Assembly (NCBI RefSeq): GCF_007995155.1
Contig: NZ_CP042593.1
Location: 3,638,001-3,702,000, forward strand
Length of the DNA: 64,000 nt
Origin: Cytobacillus dafuensis
GTDB lineage: Bacteria > Bacillota > Bacilli > Bacillales > Cytobacillaceae
Reading direction: 5' to 3'
Positions 29,901 to 37,896 of the stretch are shown here, one piece after another (position 1 is the stretch's first letter; every line of letters starts with the position of its first letter). The position numbers and the translations under genes were made by a program. The notes beneath the pieces were generated by a model. That model was not told where the DNA came from, searched no databases, and worked only from the letters and a program-made list of their open reading frames with translations.

Positions 29901-30304
29901 TACTGCTCTATTTCCCCTTCCATTCCAGGACTTATTGCAATTAGACCATGTGAATACGCTTTGAGCCATTTCAACGGAATTCCCTCATGAGATTTCGTCT
30001 GAACAACACTAGAAATTTTTACTAGATTTTGAAATCCTATTTTGTTTTTTGCAAGAAGGACGAGCGGATAGGCATTAGAAGGAGTTATTTCGCTAAGTAC
30101 ATCAACTGTTAAGCCAATGATAGGCTTGATTGATTGCTTTAAGCATTCCTTATAAAAAGCAATCGCACCGTACATGACATTACGATCCGTTAATGCTAGT
30201 GAAGAAAAACCTTTTTGCTTTGCGTCTGCAACCAATTGCTCAATAGGTGCAGTACTAGTTAACAAGGAATACGCACTATATACATGAAGGTGAATAAATG
30301 ACAA
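26942..30304 (-). CDS. dnaE: DNA polymerase III alpha subunit, DnaE type
   Basis: Second replicative polymerase of low-GC Gram-positives, extending RNA primers. An N-terminal PHP domain (FIHLHVYSAYSLL), palm with the catalytic triad region ISMPDIDIDFPDHRRDEVI, fingers (LNRPGPMDNIPLFIERKHG), tandem helix-hairpin-helix and a C-terminal OB domain (about 970-1050). An in-frame GTG at 30313 is only one to two bases after AAGGG; the TTG at 30304 has good spacing and gives MSFIHLHV, matching B. subtilis DnaE, so I use it (1120 residues). Confidence 0.94.
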   Translation of the reverse strand: MSFIHLHVYSAYSLLTSTAPIEQLVADAKQKGFSSLALTDRNVMYGAIAFYKECLKQSIKPIIGLTVDVLSEITPSNAYPLVLLAKNKIGFQNLVKISSVVQTKSHEGIPLKWLKAYSHGLIAISPGMEGEIEQYLSHDEYDKAKEVAELYKGLFEKKHFYLSLQNHRIDQEIKILPSLVRISSETDIELTVTNQVYYLSKEDAFAQGCLLAIKNGEKIQDDAREHLNSDEYHLKTSTEMVELFVEYPSALENTLKIADKCNVSLELNQQNLPKYPVDKDTSAYELLEEICWKGFKERYSTIHDEHQRRLSYELQIIKKMKFSDYFLIVWDFMRFSRENGILTGPGRGSAAGSMVAYVLYITDVDPIEHKLLFERFLNPERISMPDIDIDFPDHRRDEVIKYVSNKYGDLHVAQIITFGTLAAKAAVRDVGRAFGLNPKELDNLSRRIPSKLGMTLKDAYKESEALRMFVKESDFNRKLFETTLKIEGLPRHTSTHAAGVVISEKPLVNVIPIQNGHDNVYLTQYSMEHLEDVGLLKMDFLGLRNLSLIENILTSIKRKTGKEIKIKEIPLDDEATFTLLSRGETTGIFQLEAQAVRRVLTRLRPTCFDDIVAVNALNRPGPMDNIPLFIERKHGKQKVTYPHPDLIPILENTYGVIVYQEQIMQIAAKMAGFTLGEADLLRRAVSKKQKEVLDKERSHFVNGALNKGYNEKTANEIYDLIVRFANYGFNRSHAVAYSFISYQLAYLKSHYPLHFMAALLSSAIGNEEKVSQYIRELKQMNIKILPPSINNSGYTFLVEKDAIRYSLSAIKGLGVSVLKEIFSSRKNKKFDDLFDFCIRVSSKAINRKVMEAFIHSGSFDEFGQDRAVLLASLDAAIDHANLLKADDEQIDFFADGDFFPKPKYTEVDPIRSEDKLSFEKEVLGLYLSDHPVSIFETYLPLLGANPLNHLQPNMKKAKAVVYLTNIKKIRTKKNVPMAFLSVSDQTEEIEAVVFPTTFSKFSSLLKQGNILVIEGKIEEKDGKRQFIIDKCEDVKAAIEEEENKDPVLYLKITRENENAEVLHFLKKLFGENEGNIQVVLYYESTKKSIRLGEEDMVNPGENFIRKIKSSLGESNVILKK

Positions 30305-30509
30305 TTCGTTCACACCCTTAATTCTTCTACTATTGAATATATTATAGGACGATTATAGAAAAAAGGAAAATATGTTCTATTTTGTGAATGAAAAATGCTT
30401 TTCGTAAATGATCATATTTTACAAGGTTTGTCCATATGATGTAGTAACAGTGTATCTTTTGCAGGGGAGAGATGAAAGGAATATATTCCTGCAGTAAGGA
30501 TGATAGAAG

Positions 30510-30848
30510 ATGAATGACCAACCATTTTTCGCATCATTAATAGAAAGCTATTTCATTGCATTGGGTGTTGTTATTGGCGGATCCATCATTGGCGGATTGG
30601 CTGCCTTTCTAACAGGAAAGCCTCCTTTAACTGAAGTAATAAGGATATCTAATATCATTCGGATTTGGGCCATCATTGCTGCAATCGGAGGGACATTTGA
30701 TACTGTTTACAGCTTCGAGAAAGGATTCTTAGATGGGCAAACTAAGGATTTATTTAAGCAATTTCTACTAATCCTCTCTGCTCTTGGAGGTGCCCAAACT
30801 GCCGCTATGCTCATTAATTGGCTCACTCAGGAGCAGATTTCACCATGA
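30510..30848 (+). CDS. ytrH: sporulation membrane protein YtrH
   Basis: A 112-residue protein with about three hydrophobic segments (AIGVVIGGSIIGGLAAFL-like, IRIWAIIAAIGGTFDTVY, FLLILSALGGAQTAAMLI). In B. subtilis ytrH and ytrI form a sporulation operon needed for full spore resistance and transcribed by sigma-E. Here it is divergent from dnaE. The stop TGA overlaps the ytrI ATG (ATGA). A CATATGATG-like sequence upstream (about 30433) could belong to a sigma-E promoter, but the -10 is not convincing. Confidence 0.85.
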   Translation: MNDQPFFASLIESYFIALGVVIGGSIIGGLAAFLTGKPPLTEVIRISNIIRIWAIIAAIGGTFDTVYSFEKGFLDGQTKDLFKQFLLILSALGGAQTAAMLINWLTQEQISP

Positions 30849-31345
30849 GGATTCCTCCATATTACCGTCGGCCTTCCTGGCAGCGATTTTTAGCTGGAGC
30901 CGCTATCGGAGGGATTATCAGCTGGACTGTTTTTTTGTTTATTTTCGGTGAATGGCAGGAGAAATATAGCCACCTGATCAATAAGCAAGCTGAAGAAATA
31001 TATGATCTTAAAGAAGATAAAAAAATTTGGCAGGAAGAATTTAAAGAGCTTAATAAAAAGAATCGTGACAAGTTAACCGTTCAAGAAATAAAAATTAAGA
31101 TTAGAAACAGTGAGAAATATAAATTGGACTCCTACAGCGTTTTTGAAATTGAACATCAAATTCAAGAAGACATCAACATGATGAGGGCTAAAGATATTGA
31201 AACTGTTGATAAAAGCAGTGATTTAATAGAAAAGATAATCGAGAATAAGGTCTTTAAGGTAAATGATAAACGTTACAGTCTTGATGTAAAAAAAATGGTC
31301 ATTTATACAACTTTATCGATTCAATTAGAAATTAAATTAGAGTAG
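30845..31345 (+). CDS. ytrI: sporulation membrane-anchored coiled-coil protein YtrI
   Basis: Beginning at the ATG overlapping the ytrH stop (MRIPPYYRRPSWQRFLAG, 166 residues), it has one membrane segment (about 14-36) and a long charged coiled coil (about 40-80), then a mixed C-terminal domain. Length, order and the PPYYRRPSWQRF start match YtrI. Coupled to ytrH; likely acts with it in the forespore or mother-cell membrane. Confidence 0.83.
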   Translation: MRIPPYYRRPSWQRFLAGAAIGGIISWTVFLFIFGEWQEKYSHLINKQAEEIYDLKEDKKIWQEEFKELNKKNRDKLTVQEIKIKIRNSEKYKLDSYSVFEIEHQIQEDINMMRAKDIETVDKSSDLIEKIIENKVFKVNDKRYSLDVKKMVIYTTLSIQLEIKLE

Positions 31346-31357
31346 AAATAGCAACTA

Positions 31358-31477
31358 TGGGGTTGTCCCAAAAGCAAAGGTGTCAGGCACCACGAACAAT
31401 ATCTAATATCAATAAGCGAGTGAGATTCTAGGTATTGTTTCTTATGTGGATGCCAGACACCTTATGGGACAACCCCA
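31358..31477. repeat. 120-base imperfect inverted repeat between ytrI and nrnA
   Basis: TGGGGTTGTCCCA (31358-31370) pairs with TGGGACAACCCCA (31465-31477). Inside, AGGTGTCAGGCACCA pairs with TGGATGCCAGACACCT, and GAACAATATCTA with TAGGTATTGTTTC. About 23 bases in the centre are unpaired. Followed by AATTTTTATTTTTT, it works as a large terminator for the convergent ytrI and nrnA transcripts. The AAGGTGTCAGGCACCA motif is, from memory, a frequent intergenic repeat in several bacilli, so it may also be a miniature mobile element. Confidence 0.75.
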
Positions 31478-31481
31478 ATTT

Positions 31482-32417
31482 TTATTTTTTACAAGCTTCT
31501 TCTAAATCCTTTATGACTAATCCCATGTCATCCCAAGAATAGATGGATGCTCCTGCAGCTAGCGGATGGCCGCCGCCTTGATATTTTCTAGCAATTTCAT
31601 TGATAATTGGGCCTTTAGAGCGGAGTCTAACCCTTATCTGATCTTCTTCTTCAATAAAGAAAACCCAAGCTTTAATCCCTTTAATATTTCCTAAAGTTCC
31701 GACAAGAAGGGATGCTTCCGATGCACTAACCTGAAATTCCTCTAATAATTCCTTCCTTAAAACCATTGCTACGGCACCGTTTTCTTTCGTTTCAAAGTTT
31801 TGGAGAACATAGCCATTTAATTTAATAACATTCGGTGATAGCTCATACATTTTGTCAAAGAGCTCAGTACGAGAAAAATCATAATGAATAAGCTCTCCAG
31901 CATAAGCAAATGTTTTTTCTGACGTGCTTGGAAAAAGGAATCTGCCTGTATCCCCAACAATTCCTGCAAATAATAGTCTGGCTGCTTCATTTGACATTTT
32001 TAAACCTCTATCTTTTCCAGCTAGATAAAATTCATATATCATTTCGCTGACGGAGCTTGCATGCGTATCAACCCACATTATATCCCCATATGGATCTACA
32101 TTTGGATGATGGTCAATTTTTATTAACTTATCACCTAGATGATAGCGATCATCACATATCCTTTCAGCATTTGCGGTATCACAAACAATGACTAAAGCCC
32201 CTTTATAAGCCTCATTGGGAATTTGATCAAGTCTTCGAAGATAATGTAATGTTTCTTCCTCCTTCCCAACCGTGTATATATTTTTTTCCGGAAATGATAC
32301 TTTAAGGATTTCGGCTAGCCCTCCTTGAGAGCCATAAGCATCTGGATCTGGCCGCACATGTCTATGAATAATAATTGTTTCATATTCTTTTATCACTTCT
32401 AAAATATGTTCTTTCAT
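31482..32417 (-). CDS. nrnA: oligoribonuclease / pAp phosphatase NrnA (DHH family)
   Basis: Degrades nano-RNA and dephosphorylates 3'-phosphoadenosine 5'-phosphate. The ATG at 32417 (MKEHILEVIKEYETI) with AAAGGAG upstream gives 311 residues; in-frame codons upstream lack such a site. DHH motifs: HRHVRPDPDAYGSQGG, VCDTAN, KIDHHPNVDPYGD, GDTGRFLF; the DHHA1 end has YQGGGHPLAAGAS. Convergent with ytrHI, as in B. subtilis (ytqI). Confidence 0.93.
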   Translation of the reverse strand: MKEHILEVIKEYETIIIHRHVRPDPDAYGSQGGLAEILKVSFPEKNIYTVGKEEETLHYLRRLDQIPNEAYKGALVIVCDTANAERICDDRYHLGDKLIKIDHHPNVDPYGDIMWVDTHASSVSEMIYEFYLAGKDRGLKMSNEAARLLFAGIVGDTGRFLFPSTSEKTFAYAGELIHYDFSRTELFDKMYELSPNVIKLNGYVLQNFETKENGAVAMVLRKELLEEFQVSASEASLLVGTLGNIKGIKAWVFFIEEEDQIRVRLRSKGPIINEIARKYQGGGHPLAAGASIYSWDDMGLVIKDLEEACKK

Positions 32418-32544
32418 TGTTTGCTCCTTTATTATCAAGAATTTTTTTATATGATTAAAAATAGTTAATGAACAAGTAATGGCATTTTTTTGAATGAACC
32501 GTTAAAATAAAATCAAAGTGTCGAATCATGGAGGTTATTCTATT

Positions 32545-32841
32545 ATGCCAGTGTTAGTTATTTTAATCACGATTTCACTTTCATTTTATCTATACTACAA
32601 AGTAAAATATGTACGCTGTAAACGACGTCCTGCAGAAAGAAAATGGATTTCTTCTAAATCCAGCATTGCTCTAGGAATTTTTGTAGCCCTTTTTGGCATT
32701 AATCAGCTATTTTTAAATGGTGACGCTATTACTTATATAGTAGCTGGGATTTTTATCCTTTTAGGAAGCTTTTCAATATTTGGAGGCATCAAAAGCTATA
32801 AATATTATTTACCGCTTGCAGCACAAGAAGCTAAAGAGTAA
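32545..32841 (+). CDS. ytpI: small membrane protein YtpI
   Basis: A 98-residue protein with three hydrophobic segments (MPVLVILITISLSFYLYY, IALGIFVALFGINQLFL, YIVAGIFILLGSFSIFGG) and a basic stretch between the first two. Length and position beside nrnA and ytoI match YtpI, whose function is unknown. The ATG at 32545 has GGAGGT at 10 bases; the earlier in-frame ATG does not. Confidence 0.82.
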   Translation: MPVLVILITISLSFYLYYKVKYVRCKRRPAERKWISSKSSIALGIFVALFGINQLFLNGDAITYIVAGIFILLGSFSIFGGIKSYKYYLPLAAQEAKE

Positions 32842-32850
32842 TATGTTTTA

Positions 32851-32874
32851 AAGCCGTTCCTAAGGGAACGGCTT
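32851..32874. terminator. terminator between ytpI and ytoI
   Basis: AAGCCGTTCC (32851-32860) and GGAACGGCTT (32865-32874) form a perfect 10-bp stem with a 4-base loop. The right arm overlaps the ytoI stop codon. It is shared by the two convergent genes, with weak T-tails. Confidence 0.75.
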
Positions 32875-34189
32875 ATCTTTCAATCAATTGACACATCATC
32901 ATTGCCTTACCTACAAGGACACCTTCGTTATATACTTCCACATCCACTTTTCCAAATTTACGGCCAACTTCTAGCACTCGCGGATATATTTCAAGCATGC
33001 TTTCAATTTGAACTGGCTTTAGAAAATAGATTGTCATGTTCTCTACTACTAAATCGCCCTTTTTATAATTTCTTAACACTCTATTTGCTGCTTCAGATAC
33101 GATCGTTGTAAAAACGCCATACGAAATTGTACCAAGATGATTTGTCATTTGCGGTGTCACTTCGCAACGATACACATCATCTCCTTTTGTTTTTCCTCTA
33201 GTTAATACAAGCTGATTTGTCACAATGTCATCAATGGTTTCACCTACTTGAGGCTGCCGTTGAATCATTTGCAGTGCTTTTAACACATCTTGTCTGCTGA
33301 TAATCCCTTCTAGTCTATTAGAATCATCCACTACAGGCAGTACTTCAATCCCTTCCCATACCATCATATGGGAGGATGATGCAACACTTGTCTTTTTTCC
33401 TACAGTCATCGGATTTTTTGTCATAAGCTTATCAATTGGTGTTTCGTGATCATGACCCATAATATCTTTAGATGTTATCATACCGCATACCTTTAAATTT
33501 TTATCAACAACAGGAAAGCGGCTGTGTTTTGTTTCACGATTATATTGAAGCCAATCTGAAACCTTTTCAGTTGTTTTGACATACACCGTATTTTCAAGAG
33601 GGGTTAAAATATCCTCAACAAGAATGATTTCTTTTTTGATAAGCTGATCATAAATCGCACGGTTGATCATCGTAGCTACTGTAAATGTATCATAGCTGCT
33701 AGAGATGATGGGCAGCTGCAGTTGATCAGCTAGTTTTTTTACTTGATCATCCGTATCAAATCCACCTGTAATAAGAACTGCTGCACCTGCTTTAAGAGCA
33801 AGCTCATGTGCACGCGTTCGGTTTCCGACTATTAGAAGACTTCCTGCATCCGTATACCGCATCATGGCTTCAAGCTTCATGGCACCGATTACAAATTTAT
33901 TAAGTGTCTTATGCAAGCCATCTCTTCCACCAAGCACTTGTCCATCGACAATATTTACCACTTCAGCAAAAGTAAGCTTTTCAATATTTTCTTTCTTTTT
34001 ACGTTCAATTCTAATCGTACCTACTCGTTCGATCGTACTGACATACCCCTTATTTTCTGCATCCTTAATGGCTCTATAGGCAGTACCTTCGCTTACAGTC
34101 ATTGCCTTGGCGATTTGTCTTACTGAAATTTTTTCTCCTACAGGCAGTTCATCGATATATTGCAATATTTGTTCATGCTTTGTAGCCAA
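32873..34189 (-). CDS. ytoI: CBS/DRTGG/hot-dog domain regulator YtoI
   Basis: Four-part protein of 438 residues: an N-terminal winged helix (VRQIAKAMTVSEGTAYRAIKDAENKGYV), a DRTGG domain (about 70-180), paired CBS domains (about 190-310, DILTPLENTVYV, GMITSKDIMG, GIISRQDVLKAL), and a C-terminal thioesterase-like hot-dog domain (about 330-435). CBS and DRTGG domains usually sense adenine nucleotides. I choose the TTG at 34189 (MATKHEQIL) because AAGGGTGA precedes it at good spacing and it matches B. subtilis YtoI; a GTG three codons earlier overlaps that site. Target genes are not known. Confidence 0.85.
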   Translation of the reverse strand: MATKHEQILQYIDELPVGEKISVRQIAKAMTVSEGTAYRAIKDAENKGYVSTIERVGTIRIERKKKENIEKLTFAEVVNIVDGQVLGGRDGLHKTLNKFVIGAMKLEAMMRYTDAGSLLIVGNRTRAHELALKAGAAVLITGGFDTDDQVKKLADQLQLPIISSSYDTFTVATMINRAIYDQLIKKEIILVEDILTPLENTVYVKTTEKVSDWLQYNRETKHSRFPVVDKNLKVCGMITSKDIMGHDHETPIDKLMTKNPMTVGKKTSVASSSHMMVWEGIEVLPVVDDSNRLEGIISRQDVLKALQMIQRQPQVGETIDDIVTNQLVLTRGKTKGDDVYRCEVTPQMTNHLGTISYGVFTTIVSEAANRVLRNYKKGDLVVENMTIYFLKPVQIESMLEIYPRVLEVGRKFGKVDVEVYNEGVLVGKAMMMCQLIER

Positions 34190-34287
34190 GACGTTCACCC
34201 TTTTTCTATAATTCCTTTATCTTCATTATAAGGTTAAAAACGCCTTAATATCAATTCGGTGCATGTATCGTCTTAAATATTCTACAA

Positions 34288-34533
34288 TTACCGATAGAAG
34301 GATCTTGCTTTTTTTCTCTCATTTATCGCTTGCGATCTTGTACTTGTCATAAGTTTCTTTGGAGAATAAAGCAATGCTGTTAAATTCCCAGCTATCACAA
34401 AAAGTGCAAATGCAAGCCAAGTCATCGCAAATATCCCTTCCAATCCTACACTAAATATATCGAGCCTTGGCAATGCAAAATAAAGCAGTGCACCACAGAC
34501 GAGTAAACATAGTAAATATCGATTTTTTTTCAT
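34288..34533 (-). CDS. small two-helix membrane protein, unknown function
   Basis: An 81-residue protein with two hydrophobic segments (YLLCLLVCGALLYFALP and GIFAMTWLAFALFVIAGNLTALLY) and a basic C-terminus (RSQAINERKKARSFYR). GGGAGG lies 7 bases before the ATG at 34533; an in-frame TTG precedes it directly. It lies between ytoI and ytkL, with room for its own promoter. I do not recognise the family. Confidence 0.7.
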   Translation of the reverse strand: MKKNRYLLCLLVCGALLYFALPRLDIFSVGLEGIFAMTWLAFALFVIAGNLTALLYSPKKLMTSTRSQAINERKKARSFYR

Positions 34534-34617
34534 CAAGATTCCTCCCGCATTTCTCTTATTTCATATATGTATGCGGACAGACAATAGAAAATGATTTTTA
34601 CCTAATGAATATGAAGA

Positions 34618-34647
34618 AAAGCGCAGCTCATTGGTAAGCTGCGCTTT
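34618..34647 (-). terminator. ytkL terminator
   Basis: AAAGCGCAGCT (34618-34628) and AGCTGCGCTTT (34637-34647) form an 11-bp stem with an 8-base loop, immediately after the ytkL stop codon and followed on the minus strand by TCTT. Confidence 0.85.
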
Positions 34648-34650
34648 GGA

Positions 34651-35331
34651 TTATATTTGAATGAACTCTCCTGCCTCAAGAACCTGGCCAACACCAGAAT
34701 CAAGCATCTCAACAAATTTATGTGGGTCCTGCTTAATAGGTGGGAATGTATTATAATGAATGGGAACGACCCGTTTTGCGCATAACAGCTTAGCAGCATA
34801 TGCAGCATCTTCTGGTCCCATTGTGAAATTATCACCAATTGGCAGGAACGCAAGATCAATAGGATGGCGATCTCCAATTAGTTTCATATCAGAAAAAAGG
34901 CCAGTATCACCAGCATGGTAGATGGTCTTTCCCTCCAAAGTGATAAGAACTCCTGCAGGCATGCCTAAATAAATAATTTCTTTGTTCTCAGTAACTAATC
35001 CTGTTCCGTGAAAAGCAGGAGTTAACTTTACCTTACCAAAATCAAACTGGTAAGCCCCTCCAATACTCATTCCATGTGTATGGACATCCTGCCAGCTTAA
35101 GTATGTGGCTAATTCAAAGTTGGAAATTACAAGAGCATTGTGTTTTTTCGCAAGTTCAACTGTATCCCCAAGATGGTCTCCATGGCCATGAGTAACAATA
35201 ATGACATCAGGCTTCACATCATCAACCTTTAAATCCGTTAATGTATTCCCGGTTATGAATGGGTCAATAAGAATGGTCTTTCCTTGGGACTCAATTTTTA
35301 CAAATGAATGTCCATGATAGAATACTTTCAT
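34651..35331 (-). CDS. ytkL: metallo-beta-lactamase-fold hydrolase YtkL (UPF0173)
   Basis: A 226-residue member of the UlaG-like UPF0173 family. Metal-site motifs: [10 protein letters not shown] (about 47-56), [16 protein letters not shown] and the C-terminal [10 protein letters not shown]. Substrate is not known. It is a single gene ended by a strong hairpin, and position and length match B. subtilis ytkL. The ATG has GGGGGAA upstream. Confidence 0.88.
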   Translation of the reverse strand: MKVFYHGHSFVKIESQGKTILIDPFITGNTLTDLKVDDVKPDVIIVTHGHGDHLGDTVELAKKHNALVISNFELATYLSWQDVHTHGMSIGGAYQFDFGKVKLTPAFHGTGLVTENKEIIYLGMPAGVLITLEGKTIYHAGDTGLFSDMKLIGDRHPIDLAFLPIGDNFTMGPEDAAYAAKLLCAKRVVPIHYNTFPPIKQDPHKFVEMLDSGVGQVLEAGEFIQI

Positions 35332-35492
35332 TTCAATTCCCCCTTCAACTAATCATTATGTAAAATAGTTCAACGAAAGAATAATTTTTCCTTCTTCTTA
35401 CTCACTTATACCATTTTTCATACTGTTCTAAAAGTTTACATTTGCTCATTTCATTGCTACTCTTTTTATATGAATATATAGGAGGTCCTATC

Positions 35493-36590
35493 ATGAATAC
35501 TAGATTGATAAAATTATCCGAGTGGATGAAGGAAAATGATATACAATTTTGCTTTGTATCATCGCCTGAAAATGTTTTTTATCTTAGTGGTTTTTTAAGT
35601 GATCCTCATGAGAGACTTCTTGGTATAGCTGTTTTCCAAGAGGAAGAACCCTTCCTTGTTTGCCCTGCATTAGATAAGACTGATGCAAAAAATGCAGGCT
35701 GGAACAACCAAGTTATCAGCTACACTGACATTGAAAATCCTTGGGAATTTATCCATAAAGAGATTGATAAACGATTGAAAAAGGTTGAGAGAATTGCTGT
35801 TGAAAAAGAGCATATGAATGTTGAAAGATATGAAGTGCTTTCGCAAATGTTTAATGGCGTACAATTCATTTCAGCTGAAGAAAAATTAAGAAAGCTGCGC
35901 ATGGTAAAGGATGAAAAAGAGCTAAACATTATTCGCGAGGCTTGTGCATTAGCTGATTTTGCCATTGAAACTGGATGTGCTGAAATTAAGGAAGGAAAAA
36001 CAGAGCTTGAAGTTCTAGCTGCTGTCGAACTCGCTTTAAAGAAAAAAGGCGTTCGTGAAATGTCATTTTCTACTATGGTCCTTACCGGAGCGAATGGTGC
36101 TTCTCCGCATGGTAATCCCGGTATGACTAAAATTAAAAAAGGCGATCTGGTTCTATTTGATTTAGGTGTCATTGTTGACGGCTATTGTTCTGACATTACA
36201 AGAACCGTTGCCTATGGAGACATAGATGATAAACAAAAAGAAATATACGATACCGTATTAAAAGCCCAGTTGGCTGCTGTTGAAGCATGTAAACCAGGTG
36301 TCTCATGTTCTGAAATCGACTTGACTGCTAGAAACATAATTGCAGGAGCAGGATACGGAGAATACTTCCCTCATCGTTTAGGTCATGGTTTAGGCATTAG
36401 TGTACATGAGTTTCCTTCATTAACCGAAACAAATCCTCTATTGCTTGAAGAGGGAATGGTTTTCACAATTGAGCCTGGGATTTATGTACCTAATGTAGCA
36501 GGTGTTAGGATCGAGGATGATTTAGCGGTCACTGCAAACGGGGTTGAAATCTTAACGAAATTCCCGAAAGAGCTGCAAATTATAAAATAA
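35493..36590 (+). CDS. M24 family Xaa-Pro aminopeptidase/dipeptidase
   Basis: A 365-residue cytoplasmic metallopeptidase. An N-terminal creatinase-like domain (1-130) precedes the pitta-bread domain with dinuclear metal ligands: Asp in LFDLGVIVDGYCSDITRT, His in HRLGHGLGISVHE, Glu in FTIEPGIYVP and GVRIEDDLAV. Likely cleaves Xaa-Pro dipeptides (PepQ/YqhT/YkvY-like); the exact paralogue cannot be decided. The ATG at 35493 has GGAGGT upstream, whereas the open frame extends further without such a site. A family 1 repeat begins 3 bases after its stop. Confidence 0.88.
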   Translation: MNTRLIKLSEWMKENDIQFCFVSSPENVFYLSGFLSDPHERLLGIAVFQEEEPFLVCPALDKTDAKNAGWNNQVISYTDIENPWEFIHKEIDKRLKKVERIAVEKEHMNVERYEVLSQMFNGVQFISAEEKLRKLRMVKDEKELNIIREACALADFAIETGCAEIKEGKTELEVLAAVELALKKKGVREMSFSTMVLTGANGASPHGNPGMTKIKKGDLVLFDLGVIVDGYCSDITRTVAYGDIDDKQKEIYDTVLKAQLAAVEACKPGVSCSEIDLTARNIIAGAGYGEYFPHRLGHGLGISVHEFPSLTETNPLLLEEGMVFTIEPGIYVPNVAGVRIEDDLAVTANGVEILTKFPKELQIIK

Positions 36591-36592
36591 TT

Positions 36593-36712
36593 AGAAAAGC
36601 GCAAGCGCCTTGCCCACCCCCGACAAGCATAAGACAGGCCGACTTGAAAGTTGTTCTTTAACTTTCTTGGCGGACTGACTTATGACGTCGGGGGTAGGCG
36701 CTGGAGCTAGAC
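36593..36712 (+). repeat. family 1 structured repeat
   Basis: AGAAAAGCGCAAGCGCC to GGCGCTGGAGCTAGAC. Nested arms: AGCGCC with GGCGCT, CCCCCGAC with GTCGGGGG, CATAAG with CTTATG, then GAAAGTT (36646-36652) with AACTTTC (36660-36666) around loop GTTCTTT. It lies in the 3' untranslated region of the M24 peptidase gene, same orientation, before the terminator hairpin. Confidence 0.87.
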
Positions 36713-36720
36713 ATAAGTAG

Positions 36721-36752
36721 GAAGCTGTCAATTTGCATGACAGCTTCTTTGT
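36721..36752 (+). terminator. terminator after the M24 peptidase gene
   Basis: GAAGCTGTCA (36721-36730) and TGACAGCTTC (36738-36747) form a 10-bp stem with a 7-base loop followed by TTTGTTATTT on the plus strand. It also lies just beyond the stop of the small minus-strand gene, where it lacks a T-run. Confidence 0.75.
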
Positions 36753-36755
36753 TAT

Positions 36756-36932
36756 TTAAAACTGTTGATTTTCCCCTACAACAGGGGCATCATTCGAATC
36801 GAGATCAAAATTGGCATTTGATTGGTCGATAACCCCGCTATTATAAACATCCATAATTTGATCTGAAACCTGGTTCATTCCTTCCTCATTGAGAAAATGA
36901 ATGGATTGCTTCTTAGGATCACGTTTTTCCAT
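36756..36932 (-). CDS. 58-residue conserved-looking small protein, unknown
   Basis: Short gene reading MEKRDPKKQSIHFLNEEGMN... and ending DAPVVGENQQF. AAAGGAGCT stands 9 bases before the ATG, an excellent ribosome site. Basic N-terminus, acidic middle and C-terminus (NANFDLDSND), no hydrophobic stretch, so soluble and probably flexible. It is transcribed toward the terminator hairpin at 36721-36747 and divergently from the universal stress gene. I do not recognise the family; small acidic proteins in this region of bacilli are often sporulation-associated, which is only a guess. Confidence 0.7.
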   Translation of the reverse strand: MEKRDPKKQSIHFLNEEGMNQVSDQIMDVYNSGVIDQSNANFDLDSNDAPVVGENQQF

Positions 36933-37041
36933 CTCAGGGTAGCTCCTTTTATTTTATTTACTAACTTTCTTATTGTTCGATAATTTGTTACAGATATACA
37001 CATTTTGGTATTATATAATTAAAGTAAAGGAGGAGATATTC

Positions 37042-37494
37042 ATGGGAATGAAATATTCAAACATTTTAGTAGCTGTAGATGGGTCAACAGAAGCAGAATG
37101 GGCTTTTAAAAAAGCGATAGAAGTTGCTAAAAGAAATGATGCACGAATCACATTAGCACATATTATTGACACTCGTACTTTTGCAACTGTGGAAGCATAC
37201 GACCGTACAATCGCAGAAAGAGCTGATATGTTCGCAAGAGAACTAATGGAGAAATACAAAAATGAAGCATTGGAAGCAGGCGTTTCTAATGTTGAGTATG
37301 TGATCGATTACGGCTCACCTAAAATTAGAATTCCAAAGGACATCGCTAAAAAGCATTCTGTAGACTTGATCATTTGTGGAGCTACAGGTATGAATGCAGT
37401 AGAACGCTTCCTAATTGGCAGCGTATCTGAAAACATTGTCCGATATGCTCCTTGTGATGTATTGGTTATTCGTACAAATAAGGAAGATGAATAA
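37042..37494 (+). CDS. universal stress protein (UspA family)
   Basis: A 150-residue single-domain Usp: SNILVAVDGSTEAEWAFKKA at the N-terminus and the ATP-binding signature ICGATGMNAVERFLIGSVSENIVRYAPCDVLVIR (GxTG...G-S at about 115-140). Likely a dimeric ATP-binding stress protein of the cytosol. AAAGGAGGAG precedes the ATG at 37042. A TTACAG-17-TTATAT pair (about 36991-37019) may be the promoter. Single gene with its own terminator. Confidence 0.88.
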   Translation: MGMKYSNILVAVDGSTEAEWAFKKAIEVAKRNDARITLAHIIDTRTFATVEAYDRTIAERADMFARELMEKYKNEALEAGVSNVEYVIDYGSPKIRIPKDIAKKHSVDLIICGATGMNAVERFLIGSVSENIVRYAPCDVLVIRTNKEDE

Positions 37495-37543
37495 CTTTAA
37501 GACATACTGTTCTTATTAATATTATTAATTTTCAAATAGAAAT

Positions 37544-37582
37544 AATGATGCATGGAAAATTTTATCCATGCATCATTTTTTG
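37544..37582. terminator. terminator after the universal stress gene
   Basis: AATGATGCATGGA (37544-37556) and TCCATGCATCATT (37565-37577) form a 13-bp stem with an 8-base loop followed by TTTTTG. It separates two convergent genes. Confidence 0.9.
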
Positions 37583-37587
37583 TTGAC

Positions 37588-37896
37588 CTAGTTAAAAAAT
37601 TCTAACCAATTGGGATAACCATATTGACCATTAGAAATACGGAAGAAAATCCCCATAAATCCGAAGTGAACAATACCGTAATGATTCAACGGGCCCTTTG
37701 GTGCATAAGTAGAAAATAAATAAAAGTTCAGTCTCTCAATTTCTACATTTACATTTTCAGGTGTTTTAAGCCCTGTTAGCTCTTCACTAAATAGGATATA
37801 GTCCTTTTTGGTTGGATTTGTTAAAATAGCTGCAATGAATAATATTCCAAACAGAACAATTAAAAAGTATCTCTTTTTTACATGAAATTTCTTCAT
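37588..37896 (-). CDS. single-pass membrane protein of unknown function (DUF4359-like)
   Basis: A 102-residue protein: basic start KKFHVKKR, one membrane segment (about 11-25, FLIVLFGILFIAAIL), then TNPTKKDYILF and an outer domain ending YGYPNWLEFF. The TNPxKxDY stretch after the helix recalls DUF4359 proteins, from memory. GGAGGAA precedes the ATG. It starts the accessory block not found in this order in B. subtilis. No function assigned. Confidence 0.65.
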   Translation of the reverse strand: MKKFHVKKRYFLIVLFGILFIAAILTNPTKKDYILFSEELTGLKTPENVNVEIERLNFYLFSTYAPKGPLNHYGIVHFGFMGIFFRISNGQYGYPNWLEFFN

